A stretch of 64,000 nucleotides of DNA from Gonocerus acuteangulatus (lineage: Eukaryota > Arthropoda > Insecta > Hemiptera > Coreidae). Position numbers and translations under genes: made by a program. Below the pieces are notes generated by a model that saw nothing but the letters and a program-made list of their open reading frames with translations, had not been told where the DNA came from and did not search any database. The DNA lies in assembly GCA_946811695.1 (NCBI GenBank), contig OX328132.1, positions 96,844,022 to 96,908,021 on the forward strand. Direction: 5' to 3'. Positions 1 through 11,583 of this stretch are shown here, one piece after another (position 1 is the stretch's first letter; the number at the start of each line of letters is the position of its first letter).

Positions 1-519
1 AAGGAATATATGGTGCTTTTTGGTTCGTTTATATGCAATGAAAATGTGGTAAGAGTTACAAGGATGACATCAGTGTCAGGACCATGGAGTGGCCAGCACC
101 CAGCCCAGACCTCAATCCTATTGAGCATCTCTGGGACCAGCTTGGAAGGTCCATCCTTCCACAATACCTCAGTGGAACCAGGTTCCTGAAGATCAGGTAG
201 CCAATTTAATTTGTGGTATGCCAAGGAGGATGGAGACTGTTAATCGTGCCACAGGAGGAAACACTAGGTACTAGAAACAATATTTTTTATGTAAAACAAG
301 AATTAGAGGTGTTATATTTTTTCTTTGGAAGTGTGTTCATTTTCTATTTTTTACTTAGCTAACAGTATTTTTCAGACTTTTTTTCTTGTCTTCACTTATG
401 GTGACCTACAAGCTGAATATATACAATACATTTTGAGTTAAAAATTTGCAAATTTTATTAACCTGGAAAAGAAATAATGACGAAATTCAAGGTGTACCGT
501 TTTTTTGTCAGGCAGTGTA
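1..519 (+). mobile_element. Tc1-like transposon, 3' part with TIR
   Basis: From about 82 to 271 the plus strand reads as the C-terminal end of a Tc1/IS630 transposase, including the stretch EWPAPSPDLNPIEHLWDQLG, which carries the last catalytic Glu. The frame shifts by one base near 195, after which MPRRMETVNRATGGNTRY leads to the normal stop at 271. A 3' terminal repeat ending TGTCAGGCAGTG abuts a TA at 518-519, as expected for this superfamily. The 5' part lies outside the window or is lost. The copy is dead: it is truncated and frameshifted. Confidence 0.85.
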
Positions 520-879
520 TTTTCAAGATTAAAAAAAACAATGGTGGGGAACACTAACCCATTCTAGAGGACCAAACCTGTTACACATGAATATGATGCA
601 CACACACATTCATCACCAACAGAAAACTACACTGACCCCTGAATTTAAAAAAAAAAGTCATTTACAGTGTACACCCTAGCGATACCTACAGATGGGGGTT
701 AACCCCTGAAGTGGCTTAGGTGGCAGCCTCTCCAAAAGAGAAGGATATAACAGAGCTCTGCTAAACAACTGAGCACCCTAAAATAAATCCATTCCGAAGC
801 TAAATATAGCTTGAGATTTAATAGGCCTTTAGGCATTGGAATGTACTAGCCTTATTGCGTGCCTATAGAGTACACTAAC
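520..879. other. No gene recognised
   Basis: This stretch between the Tc1 relic and the palindrome holds only short ORFs and simple A-rich runs. I see no domain, splice structure or terminal repeat in it. Confidence 0.5.
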
Positions 880-1084
880 TGCCCATGTCAGTCTATTCAG
901 TTTCATATTCTGGACTAACAGGGGAGTGCACAGTATGCCCCTCACTGATTAAAACAAAAATTTTGTTATGAGTAGTACTTAACTACAAAAAGGTTCTGTT
1001 AAAGCGAGAAGTATTTGTCTGAAAAAAATTGTTGAAAATTTACCTGGAGTTCTTAACACATTCCAAAGAAAGCGTAAGTGAGCT

Positions 1085-1425
1085 CCCCGGCAGAGATGGG
1101 CAGATTCGTATTCGTAAATCCGAATCCGAATTTGATTCACAGCACCTTGGCGTGTAAATCCGAATACGAATACATTCGTATTCAAAAGTTTAAATCCGAA
1201 TGGATTCATATTTGCAAGTGTGAATCCGAATCCGAAATTTGGATTCACACATATGAATCCGAATCCGAATCTATTCGTATTCACACATATGAATCCGAAT
1301 CCATTCGGATTCAAATCTATGAATACGAATCCATTCGGATTCACATCTATGAATACGAATCCATTCGGATTCACATCTATGAATACGAATCCATTCGGAT
1401 TCACACTTGGATTCACTGAAAATTT
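1085..1425 (+). repeat. Minisatellite, about 30-bp unit (left copy)
   Basis: A tandem array built from GAATCCGAAT and ATTCGGATTC words. The clearest 30-base units run from about 1,320 to 1,410. Open frames of more than 100 codons on both strands are by-products of the repeat (periodic IRIH/YEYES and NPNGFVF peptides) and are not genes. Confidence 0.85.
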
Positions 1426-1652
1426 CAATTCAAAAGGCCTATATAAATAAATAAATGCCTATTTGTACCTCACTACAGGTCGAGTTTTCAGTTTTAGCGA
1501 ATTTTCGTATGTATATTTATTAGCCTCAGACTGAGTATTTGACCCAAAAATTAATATGAAAACTTTCCTACTATTTAGAGCCCCAAGTCGTACATTCTGC
1601 CGAGAAATATATCCACCATGAAACGGGATAAGTCTTCCTCCATAGTTCCATA

Positions 1653-1691
1653 GCCCTGAAGAAGGCTTACATGTCAAACCGAAACGTTGGC
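1653..1691 (+). ncRNA. Hammerhead-like ribozyme motif (copy 1)
   Basis: The order is GCC, core CTGAAGA, an imperfect stem II, core GAAACGTT, then GGC. GCC and GGC can form stem I, and ACGU a loopless two-pair stem III with cleavage after U. One extra base (A) follows the first core block, as in the other copies in this window. Hammerheads in Penelope-like terminal repeats are known. Cleavage activity is inferred. Confidence 0.55.
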
Positions 1692-2297
1692 ATAAATAAA
1701 CTCAATTTAACTATGAAATGTAGTTTTTATTGAATCAAAAGACGGAATTGTCATTTCTTAAGATTCTAACGTACACAAAAGTGTGAAAACCACACAGCAA
1801 CATCACATGAATAAGAGTGAGGATTTAAACGGTAATATTTATATATTTTTGTAATTCGGCGAACGCTTAAGGTTTGGAAGTTGAATTTAATTATAGGGGT
1901 TTTGTAGTCTCTTAATTTAATATGGAGTCTTTTGTAGGGTCTAAATCATAGTTGGGCAAAAATTAGCGAGCGCTAAAAGCTGATACCTCTCCACTAATTT
2001 AGCGATACCGTAGAAACCCGCATTAATTAAATAATTAGCGCATAGCGACGGCAGTGCGCCAATCGCTAATTTATTCATGAAATGTTTAAATGTCGTAATA
2101 GCTAATCTTTAAATATTTTATTTACTTCTATTTGTTTACTTGTATTACTTTCATGAAATATGTGAGCAGATCACCTTGCTGTTGCGGAGCTCCATAAATA
2201 AATAATAGCTTTAGCTATAGTTACAACATTTTGTCATCTCAACGTTCACTTCCGGTCTGCTCTGAGCCCGGGGGCATGCACTTTATAAATAACTTTA

Positions 2298-3246
2298 GGT
2301 AAAACTGAAGTTTAGAGTCCTCCAAACCGATTTCATTCAAATTTTGTACAATAACGTATTTTAATGCACTAAACACGAATCCGCTAAAAAAAAAGTTCGC
2401 ATTCAACTAGGAAAGAATTTATCAAGCACTAAAGTTCACTGTTAGGAAGGTTATAAAAGTAGGCGTAAACGGCATATTTGTAAACACGATCATGCGCAGA
2501 TATGTAACATTGGGAAATAGAGAACTCTCGTTTGAAATGTTCATAAACCATATATTCAAAAAGATTGTCAATTTTAAGGGCATCCTTACCCCTGGGGTTT
2601 TGATATCCTCTTGAGCGAGTGTATCGAGAGGAAACGCATAGCATGTATGCCTAAAAGCTTCGTCCTAGACATTCTTCATATCTTCCTAGACATCCTTCTT
2701 AGCTTTCTTCTTCTTCTTGAGACGCGATGTTCCGTGGACACAAATCCCCAATCGCACATAAAAATTCCTTTAAGCGCTCTTCATATTTATGAGCACGTTT
2801 GAAGAGAATAATAAATTCGAGCAACTTTATTGCTATTTTTTTTTATAAAATAAGAGTATGTTGACAATTAAAGTTCAGCAGGCGCGAATTAGAACGAACT
2901 AATAATTATAAAGGCATTAGCTAATTATTTAGGGATTTCTGTTATATAATACTTTTCGTGAACAAAACAATAAATGTGAAGAGTGTTTCATTATTTTAAA
3001 AAAATGGTTGTGAATAAATAACTGCTGTTGAATTTAAATAATTGATGGTAAATTTCAATTAAACTTCTTTTTTACGAACTTTTCCATAAGTGCGCATGCG
3101 CATGTTGACAAATTTAGTTGTTTACATCTTTCCTATTTGAATGCGAATTTTTTTTTTCAGCGGATTCGTGTTTAGTGCATCAAAATACGTTATTGTACAA
3201 AATTTGAAAGAAATCGGTTTGGAGGACGCTAAAGTTCAGTTTTACC
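2298..3246. mobile_element. Foldback element, GGTA family (copy 1)
   Basis: It starts GGTAAAACTGAAG and ends with the reverse complement. It shares inner modules with the foldbacks at 10,914, 11,584 and 27,352, such as TGCACTAAACACGAATCCG and the GCGCATGTTGACAAAT block. It has no coding capacity. It sits at the centre of the larger palindrome, so its flanks are themselves inverted and no target duplication can be called. Confidence 0.7.
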
Positions 3247-3668
3247 TAAAATTATATACGGTGCATGCCCCCGGGCTCAGAGCAGACCAGAAGTGAACGT
3301 TGAGATGACAAAATGTAGTAACTATAGCTAAAGCTATTAGCTATCACGATATTTAAAACTTTCATGAATAAATTAGCGATTAGCGCTCGCTAATTTTTGC
3401 CCAAGTATGATTTTGACCCTACAAAAGACTCCGTATTAAATTAAGAGTCTACAAAACCCCTATAATTAAATTCAACTTCCAAACCTTAAGCGTTCGCCGA
3501 ATTACAAAAAAATATAAATATTACCGTTTAAATCCTCACTCTTATTCATGTGATGTTGCTGTGTGGTGTTGGCACTTTTGTGTACGTGAAAAACAAAGGG
3601 AAGAAATAACAATTCCGTCTTTTGATTCAATAAAAACTACATTTCATAGTTAAATTGACTTTATTTAT

Positions 3669-3707
3669 GCCAACGTTTCGGTTTGATATGTAAGCCTTCT
3701 TCAGGGC
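3669..3707 (-). ncRNA. Hammerhead-like ribozyme motif (copy 2)
   Basis: This is the inverted partner of the motif at 1,653, with the same CTGAAGA and GAAACGTTGGC core on the minus strand. Stem II differs at a single base. Confidence 0.55.
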
Positions 3708-3924
3708 TATGGAGGAGAGGAAGAACTATCCCGTTTCATGGTGGCTACATTTCTCGGCAGAATGTACGACTTGGGGCTCTAAATAGTAGGAAAGTTTTCA
3801 TATTAATTTTTGGGTCAAATACTTAGTCTGAGGCTAATAAATATACATACAAAAATTCGCTAAAACTCAAAACTCGACCTGTAGTGAGGTACTGACAGGC
3901 ATTTATTTATTTATATTGGCATTT

Positions 3925-4235
3925 TGAATTGAAATTTTCAGTGAATCCAAGTGTGAATCCGAATGGATTCGTATTTATAGATGTGAATCCGAATGGATTC
4001 GTATTCATAGATGTGAATCCGAATCGATTCGGATTCATATGTGTGAATACGAATAGATTCGGATTCGGATTCATATGTGTGAATCCAAATTTCGGATTCG
4101 GATTCACACTTGCAAATATGAATCCATTCGGATTCACAATTTTGAATACGAATGTATTCGTATTCGGATTTACACGTCAAGGTGTTGTGAATCAAATTCG
4201 GATTCGGATTTACGAATACGAATCTGCCCATCTCT
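3925..4235 (-). repeat. Minisatellite (right, inverted copy)
   Basis: Reverse complement of the array at 1,085-1,425, slightly shorter. Its frames are repeat artefacts, as for the left copy. Confidence 0.85.
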
Positions 4236-4305
4236 GCTCCCCGGTAGCTCGGTTGGTAGTGTTGTACTCTCATAACGCAAAGATCGCTGGATTGTATCTA
4301 GTCTT
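4236..4305 (+). repeat. tRNA-derived SINE head (relic)
   Basis: TAGCTCGGTTGGTAG matches a pol III A box. CTCTCATAACGC resembles the anticodon arm of a Met (CAT) tRNA. The B box, near GGATTGTATC, is decayed. No functional tRNA fold is complete. It lies where the right arm of the palindrome carries extra sequence. Confidence 0.5.
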
Positions 4306-4794
4306 ATATTGATTTCTTTTTTTTTTTTATTATTTCTTTTTGGCATAATTTTTATTTTTGCTCTTAAGAATATTTTATAACATTAATAAATAATTATTGG
4401 AGTTTTTTTAACGGTTGGAATTTAAATGTTAACATTTTGTTCCATATATTAAAAGAAAATTCGAATGCAAAAATGTTTCATATGTTCAAGGGTTGTTAGG
4501 TGTGACTCTTGAAAAAGACAAATAAAGAAATGTTTCACAACTCTGTGCAAATGATTGTGGAAAAAAAAGTTAATTACGGAAGAATTAATAGCTACTCGAA
4601 TACACGAAGCTGACGAAAATAATTTTTTTCCGGGAATTAAAAATTTTTTTATAATGGATTTATACTGGCTGATTCTGATGGTTATGGACCGGATAAAAGG
4701 GAAGCGAAACAAGTAGAGTACATTTTGCTTGATTACAAAGTAAAAGTTATAAATATTCCTAACTGTTTTCAGATCCGGGGGTGCTTATGTATTG
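4306..4794. other. Unassigned insert in right palindrome arm
   Basis: These bases have no partner in the left arm. They begin with a T-rich run after the SINE-like head and hold no convincing ORF. They may be the body of the SINE or a separate insertion. Confidence 0.4.
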
Positions 4795-5007
4795 TTTCTT
4801 TGGAATGCTGTAAGAACTACAGGTAAATTTTCAACATTTTTTTTTTTTCAGACGAACGCTTGAGAAGTGCATTTTCTCGCTTTAACCAAACCTTTTTCCA
4901 GTTAAGTACTACACATACAAAAATTTTCGTTTGAATCAGTGAGGGACACGTCGTGCACTCCCCTGTTAGTCCAGACTATGAAACTGAATAGACTGACATG
5001 AGCAGGG

Positions 5008-5601
5008 CATGTAGCCAGGTTGGAACAGACAGAAATTTGTAATAATCTACTCATTGAATTTATAAAAGGGACCAGCAGAAGAGAAAGAGTAACTCTGTTG
5101 GTTAGATCACTTAGCTCACAATATTAGGCCTACTTTTGGGAGAGGCACAAAATGGAGGAGGCTAACACAACAACATGTTGTAACTCTAGATAATCAAATT
5201 AATTTATAGCTTCAAGAGATAAATTAAAATATGGGAGTGCCTATCTGTTAAGTGCAAAAAATAAAAAAAATAAAACATACTAATTTACATAAAATATAAG
5301 AAATTAGAATAAAATATATTATCTCCATCACTATCAAGACTTATAGCCATATAATAAGAATAGAATACTGACCTTATGAGCACAAGCATCCTCTAAAGAG
5401 AGTTTGGTAAAATCTTCTTCGTCCATTCTAGAATTGAGATTATCCTAGAGATTCCTGTGGATAAATATGAAACATAAAGTTATAAAATGCAAGTTGAAGG
5501 CATTAGTTTTAACATTTTAAAATCTGTTTGTAATAAATCCGAAAATCAAAAGACTAACTATCACCTGATCCCATTTTAGTTAAGTCCTCACCACAACTGA
5601 A
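5008..5601. other. No gene recognised
   Basis: AT-rich stretch with no ORF, splice pattern or terminal repeat that I can support. Confidence 0.5.
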
Positions 5602-6325
5602 ACTTTAACCCTTAGAATGCTAAGAATGGCAATATTGGTTCACCATATACTTGCTCTGTGTGCATGTATTCAAGCAGCCGGAACTATGCTCGAATATATT
5701 CGTTTTCTCATTCTTTCCATAATCCCTGCCATCAGAAGGCTGACATCACTTGTATCACTCTGTGAAACTACCCTAGTTACTTAACTATCCGTAAGATTGC
5801 AGAATGTCCTTACACGTGTTTTTTTTTTTTTCTATATTATTGTAAGTTAAAGTTAACTTTTTGCTTGAGTAGAGTGTCCTTGACCACCCTAAGGGTCCAT
5901 TAGCAGCTACCGAGACAGAACTCAAGGCCGCTACCTGTAGGGGTTGAAGTGTTTCTTCTATTCTTTGCATACACTTTAACGAAATCTGCCAAACTTGTTC
6001 ACATCTTTCGACTAAATTAGAGGTGAGAAATATGATCCTAACAAATAGTTCTCAGTAAAAATTCACGTTTGTCACACTGCACTTTTATAAACACAATAAT
6101 TTCCTCATATAAACAAGGTAATTTCATCGTCTAAACAGGGTTATTTCCTCGACTTTGAATTTGTCTAAAGATTTATTTAGACACCGCGTATGAGCGAATG
6201 AGGAGGTTCTTATTCCATGTTTTGAAACATACCAAACGGTAACTTTTGACATAATTAACTATGAAAATATAAATGTATTTTATTATTAATATTAAATTAT
6301 CCTTTTTAAAATATACTATCTATTA
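5602..6325 (+). repeat. Dispersed repeat D, uninterrupted copy
   Basis: This roughly 720-base repeat begins CCTTAGAATGCT and ends near AATATACTAT. A second copy lies at 28,742-29,029 plus 33,088-33,530, split by a 4-kb transposon. The uninterrupted copy therefore shows what that insertion site looked like before insertion. No coding sequence is seen. Confidence 0.8.
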
Positions 6326-6877
6326 TACATTAATTCGTTTTCATTCCTGCTTGTTTCTCAAAATAAAGCCACAAGATTTTTTTTTTTTTTTTTTTTAATG
6401 CATAAAAAGAATATTTTTCTCTTCGACAATTATTAATTGAACAAAAATGATTAATGAATTTCAAATAATAATAAAATAACTATTTGTTAGTAAAATAAGA
6501 TCAAGTTTGATTAACTATATAAATTAAAATATCATAATGAATTATATAATTAATCATAAAAGTGTAAATTTAAGACAAGAGAAAGTGATAACCATGAATA
6601 TTCTGAAAAGAGGAGGCATCCATACTGACAGTGATAATGGTAATCTGAGATAAATTAAAATACTTCTGTAACTATTGAAATTCTATTTCAGAAACTGTAT
6701 ATTTACCGTTATTTTTCAGATCTTTAGTAGTAGCAATATACTACCGTACTAGAGCCTGTTCAGAGAAATCCAGGAGATCAATTGCGCATGCGCGAACGTC
6801 GGCGGGAATTTCTCCCAGCACTCTCCCTTCTGTGTTGCCATTTGCAAAGCCTCTGAATGATCAAACACTTAATCTGA
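6326..6877. other. No gene recognised
   Basis: Very AT-rich up to about 6,720, then a short GC-richer part (CATGCGCGAACGTCGGCGGG near 6,787). No gene or repeat boundary can be supported. Confidence 0.45.
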
Positions 6878-7237
6878 ATCACTATAAAAACTGATTATGT
6901 CTTGTTTAAGACTATGAAACGCTTTAAGAGGTTAGATAAGGGAAATAGTCTTTAATATTTATCAATACTTAGCCAAAGCTAAGGCTGAAAACGTTTTAAA
7001 TTTCATAATGATAAGGTTATGGCTGAGAGAATGTTTACCGCCAATTTTCTACCGGGATTATAGGCCACGCCCATTTCCCTCCCTTTAACCATCTATTTGA
7101 ACAGACAACGTTAGAGTCTAAATTGTTTTCAGCCTTAGCTTTGGCTAAGTATTGATATACATTGAACACTATTTCCCTTGCCTGACCTCTCAAAGCCTTC
7201 CCTGGTCCTAAACAAGACATAATCTGTTTTTATTGAG
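6878..7237. mobile_element. Foldback/MITE with ~120-bp arms
   Basis: The left arm (6,878-6,998), containing TTAGCCAAAGCTAAGGCTGA, is repeated in reverse at 7,112-7,237. The middle is unrelated. It has no ORF of its own. The superfamily is unknown because no clean target duplication was found. Confidence 0.65.
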
Positions 7238-7267
7238 ATTTGTGTAGCCTGTTGTTCATTGAAATAG

Positions 7268-7731
7268 TAATGCAAATGGTGGACCCATCGGGAATAATTC
7301 CCGCAGAATTTCGTGCATGCGGGATTTGAACTACTCCATCTAACTGAACGGGCTACATACTGTATACCATCTACATTTTTGAGAAACCTAAAAAGTAATG
7401 CAAATGGCGAACCCATCGGGAATAATTCACGCAGAATTTTGTGTATGCAGGATTTGAACTACTCCATCTAAGGGTGTGTTTACACTTGCTAGTTATTGCA
7501 GGATATTTATATCAGAGAGAAATTGCGACTAATGAAAACCCATGTAAAATGTATGTCGGCAATAAATTCTACCATGAGCAATTTATTGCAGACATACATT
7601 TTACATGGGTTTTCAATAGTCGCAATTTCTCTCCGATATAAATATCCTGCAATAACTAGCAAGTGTAAACCCACCCTAACTGAACGGGCTACATACTGTA
7701 TACCATGTACATTTTTGAGAAACCTAAATTA
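7268..7731 (+). repeat. Tandem duplication, 128-bp unit, second unit interrupted
   Basis: The unit TAATGCAAATGG...GAAACCTAAA occurs at 7,268-7,395 and again from 7,396. The second copy is split by the MITE at 7,472-7,676, so the first copy preserves the empty insertion site. Confidence 0.9.
7472..7676. mobile_element. PIF/Harbinger-type MITE, 205 bp
   Basis: Near-perfect palindrome starting GGGTGTGTTTACACTTGC and ending in its reverse complement with one mismatch. It is flanked by TAA at 7,469-7,471 and 7,677-7,679. The intact neighbouring repeat reads CCATCTAACTGAAC with a single TAA, proving a 3-bp duplication. A TAA/TWA duplication is typical of PIF/Harbinger elements. Short ORFs across it are not genes. 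Confidence 0.85.
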
Positions 7732-8164
7732 AACATATATAATAAAGTTATCATATGAAATGTATACATTTTACGCAGAAAAAAATGAAAAACATCATAG
7801 GACCTCAGTACTGTGACCTTTGAAGTCATAAGACTTAGAGTTATGCCTTCATAGGTAAACAGATTAGACTCATCAAGGGCATGATCAAAAGAACGACATA
7901 AATATAGAAAAGAAGATAAGAACTAGTAAGTTCACTAATTTAATTCATAAAAGTATGTATGCAGTTTTGAAATCCTAAGTTTCAAGAGAAAAACGCCCGA
8001 CCTGCAAGAACTGTGTCATCTTAGTGAGGAATAGATATAGTTAATATTTTGTGGAAAATGTAAATACTTACTCCAATGAAAATTTGAATAAAATACACCA
8101 AAGTTCATTTTACTGCTAAAATAAATTACAAAAACAACAAACAATAAAAACCTGAGAAAAATGT
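7732..8164. repeat. Repeat fragment with GACTCGCAG-type end
   Basis: From about 7,995 the sequence (CGACCTGCAAGAACTGTGTCATC, then tracts such as CTCCAATGAAAATTTGAATA) matches segments at 42,090-42,250 and 61,135-61,260. It is also related to the 3' end of family A in reverse. The rest shows nothing recognisable. Confidence 0.5.
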
Positions 8165-8375
8165 TTCTGAATAAATAACTGCTGGTAAATTTAAATAATT
8201 GATGGTAAATTTCAATTAGACTTCATTATTACGGACTTTTCCATACCCGTGCATGCGCATGTTCACAAATATAGTTGTTTATGTTAGTTTTCTTAGCCCA
8301 AATAACAGTAGACTTTAGTGCTTAATAACTTCTTTCCTAGTTGAGAGCGACATTTTTTTTTAACAGATTTGTGTT
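8165..8375 (+). mobile_element. Half of a GGTA-family foldback
   Basis: Matches one arm of the foldbacks at 2,298 and 27,352 (GATGGTAAATTTCAATTAGACTTC, then CTTAATAACTTCTTTCCTAG). It stops at the LINE relic and has no partner arm. Confidence 0.6.
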
Positions 8376-9745
8376 TCATCACCATCATATCTGGCGCAAA
8401 AACCCGTCACCGTGTCTGGGCCGCCTCTAAAAGCCCAGGCCGAGCAGGTGGCTCGTTCCAGTGCATCAGCTTTCCAGTTCCTAGCTCCCAGCAGGCCTCG
8501 CGCATCTGAGTTGACAGCATCTTCCCATCTCACGTTTGGCCTGCCAACTCTCCGTTTTCCAAACATCTTATCAGTCATCATCTTTTTAGAACATGGCCAG
8601 CCCAGCGAAGCCTACCTATCTTAATGAATTTTGCAGCATCTATATCACCATAGAACCGATACAACTCTGCATTCTTCCGTCTCCTCCATGCCTCCCCATC
8701 TCTAACGGGACCAAAGATCCTTCTTAGTATAGTTCTCTCAGAAGCCAAGATTCTGGAGTCGTCTGCTTTAGTTGTGGCCCAAGCTTCCGACCCATAAGTT
8801 AAAACTGGCAGAACCAACGTTTTATACAGATTGATCTTGGTCCCGCTAGAGAGGTATCGGCTTCTGAAGTGTCTGGAGAGCCCAAAGAAGCATCGGTTTG
8901 CCGCCAAATGTCTCCAGCTGATCTCCTGGGTGACATCATTCATTCTGTTAACTTCAGTCCGTAAAGCTGTTCACCCTCTCAAACTTATACGGTCCAACTT
9001 CAAACTTTCTGGGGCCTGCTTCAATACCTCCAACTCTTAAGTACTTGGTCTTCTCTTCATTGACAACTAGGCCAAGAAGCTTAGCTTCTGTCTCAAGAGT
9101 GAGGAATGCCTCTTTCAGGGACCACTCCGACCTGGCCACAATGTCGAAGTCATCCGCATATCCTAAGAGCTGGACCATGCTGTTAAATGAGGGTGAAGCC
9201 TAGCTGAATACCAGAGCGGCGAACTGCTTTCTTGGCTGCAAAATTAAAAAGGAGACATGCTAGGGCATCTCCTTGTCTCATCCCACTATTAGTGTTAAAT
9301 GAGTCAGACAAGTCAGTTCCCACGCCTACAGTGCAACATGAATTTTTCATTGTCATCCTCACCAAGCGGATCAGTTTCCCAGGAATTTTCATCTGCTTGA
9401 GAGCCTAATAGAGTGCTGGCCATGAGACGCTGTCATACGCTGATTTGAAGTCCAGAAAGAGGTGATGCGTAACTATCTTGTGTTCTTTGCATTTCTAGAG
9501 CAACATCCTCAGGGAGAAGATCTGATGATCCGTGGTGGACCTTCCTCTTCTAAATCCCGCCTGGTACTTGCCAATCTCTGTCTCAGCGTAGAGAACAAGC
9601 CTCTCGTAGAGAACATAGAGGACTTTATACACGCAGGAAAGAAGGACTGTTCCACGATAATTCCCACAATCCTTCTCATCTCCCTTTTAATGGAGAGGGT
9701 AGATTACGCCTCGATTCCATTCTTCGCAATGTACTTGCAAAAAAT
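8360..9745 (-). pseudogene. Non-LTR retrotransposon reverse transcriptase relic
   Basis: Minus-strand pieces, read in order, give RT landmarks: QAGFRRGRSTTDQIF near 9,570, FLDFKSAYDSV near 9,440, GMRQGDALACLLFN near 9,270 and LGYADDFDIVARS near 9,160. A C-terminal part follows with LTYGSEAWATTKAD, RLRWAGHVLKR and VGRPNVRW, typical of RTE/Jockey-type insect LINEs. Several frameshifts and stops separate the pieces, and the endonuclease is missing. It has replaced the outer part of a foldback on its left. Confidence 0.85.
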
Positions 9746-10800
9746 GGTTCTCAAAATAAAAATAAAATGTAAACTTTTTTTGCATATAACGTCAATCCCA
9801 GAACACGTAGAAATACCCCAATTGGAAGGAAATGTGTCATATTAAGACCTTTATCGGCCCTCCAAGTTTGGTTTGAATCGGGTAAATATTCTTTGAAATA
9901 TAGCCGGATTGTTGAATCTTTAACAAAATTTTAAGGGTCCCGCCTCAGCGAAATTTAAAATACATTTTGATTAAAAACCGGATTTCAGATTCGGTTTTAG
10001 CACATTGAAAACCACCTAAATTCAAATTTTGGAAATATTACAAAAATAAAAAAAAAAAAAAAGTATTTTAAATTTCGCTAAGGGGGGGACCCTTAAAATT
10101 TTGTTAAAGATTCAACAATCCGGCTATATTTCAAAGAATATTTACCTGATTCAAACCAAACTTGGAGGGCCGATAAAGGCCTTAATATGACACATTTCCT
10201 TCCAATCGGGGTATTTCTACGTGTTCTGGGATTGACGTTATATGCAAAAAAGTTTAAAATTTATTTTTTATTTTGAGAACCATTTTTTGCAAGTACATTT
10301 TGAGATAATACAATAGTCATTTATATGGTTAGAAAAAGGAGTCTTTCTTCTTTTGAAAGATTTCAATGATGTAAAAATCAGATTATCTCAAAGGAAGATA
10401 TTGAATTTCAAAATGTCACATTACTTTTTTACTTACAAATTTTTAGTCTCTTCCAGACTTGAAAAATCATTATTTTTTGTTTTCAATGATATTTGCCACA
10501 TTAGGGCTTCTTGGGGTGCTGATTTTCAATCTGCTATTATTTTTGGTGTAAAAGAATGTATAATACTAGTTTAGTTGAAATCGTGAGCATATTTTTGAAT
10601 TTATTTGATGAAATATAAATTTTTGTTTAACAATTATATTTTTCCTTTAATCTACTCTATAAAAAAAAAGAATTGGTGAAAGAATCATGTCGATATTGTT
10701 TTCTAAACTTGATATAAAAAATAAAGCACTTTCAACCTATTTTTTTTTATTTCTCGGCTCCTAAGGAGCATTGGACGGAACGCTCGGACACGTGTCAACT
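9745..10800 (+). repeat. Dispersed repeat E with terminal hairpin
   Basis: From 9,745 to about 10,290 the sequence folds back on itself around 10,035, with about 250-bp arms that share CCTCCAAGTTTGGTTTGAAT. The stretch from about 10,000 to 10,800 is repeated in the same orientation at 63,180-64,000, up to CGCTCGGACACGTG at the window edge. ORFs inside are short and without domains. The type of element is unknown. Confidence 0.75.
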
Positions 10801-10913
10801 ATTTTTCGATGTAGAATCACCAGAAAAAAAATGGAGCAGATCGGTGACCCCATCGCTGTATAATCCCCTTGTTAGACAATAACAAAACAATATTTAAAGT
10901 AAGGGTAAATGTG

Positions 10914-11478
10914 AAAACAAGGTGCCTAGGCACCGATTATTTTTTTATGTTGCATTATAACGTATTTTGATGCACTAAACACGAACCGTTAAAAAAAAAA
11001 AAAACTCGCTCTCAACTAGAAAAGAAGTTATGAAGCACTAAATTTCAGTTATGCGGGTTCTGAAAGCTGACATAAATAACGTATTTGTAAACATGTGCAT
11101 GCGCGGGGATGTAAGATTGGCAAATAAAGAACTGTTATTTGAAATGTTTATAAACTATTTATTCACAAATCATTGTAAATTTGGGCATCCTCACCTGTCG
11201 TAACATGTCGCTTATGGGCATACGTGCTATGCGTTTCTGCTCGCTCAAGAAGGTATCGAAACTCTAGTCAATCCAACTTGCTAAAATTAATAAAATTATA
11301 TTAATTTTAGCAAGTTGGATTGACTAGAGTTTTGATATCTTCTTGAGCGAGCGTAAACGTATAAGCTTACTCCGTTCTTAATAAATTGAAATATTTGATG
11401 GTAAATTTCAATTATACTTCTTTATTATGGACTTTTCATATCCGCGCATGCGCATGTTGACAAATATAGTTGTTTACT
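10914..11478. mobile_element. GGTA-family foldback (copy 2, right end lost)
   Basis: Starts GGTAAATGTGAAAACAAGG. The centre, near 11,289, is a strong hairpin around CTAGTCAATCCAACTTGC. The right arm stops near CAAATATAGTTGTTTAC before its terminus. It is related to the copy at 27,352. Confidence 0.7.
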
Positions 11479-11583
11479 TCAACGTTAAAAAAAAGTATTT
11501 AAAGTCTGTTTTGCAAAGATAGATGTAGTGATAATTTACCTAATAATTATATATAAGAAGTAACACTTCAAAAAAAAAAAAAG

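Larger units (their letters stand above)
880..5007. mobile_element. Large nested inverted-repeat element (palindrome)
   Basis: The left arm from about 880 is repeated in reverse complement up to about 5,007. Matching layers run inward: outer arms (880-1,083 with 4,795-5,007), a GAATCC-type minisatellite (1,085-1,425 with 3,925-4,235), a hammerhead-bearing block (1,460-1,740 with 3,620-3,890), a further arm (1,850-2,290 with 3,255-3,500), and a central foldback (2,298-3,246). The right arm carries about 550 extra bases (4,236-4,790). The block around 1,653 resembles Penelope-type terminal repeats seen elsewhere in the window. I see no transposase. It may be a composite of stacked foldbacks or a duplicated, inverted terminal-repeat array. 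Confidence 0.7.

Noticed and set aside
979..1450. Overlapping ORFs of 76-149 codons on both strands (and mirror ORFs at 3,907-4,312)
   Set aside because: They arise from the 30-bp GAATCC minisatellite: all frames are open and periodic, with no domain.
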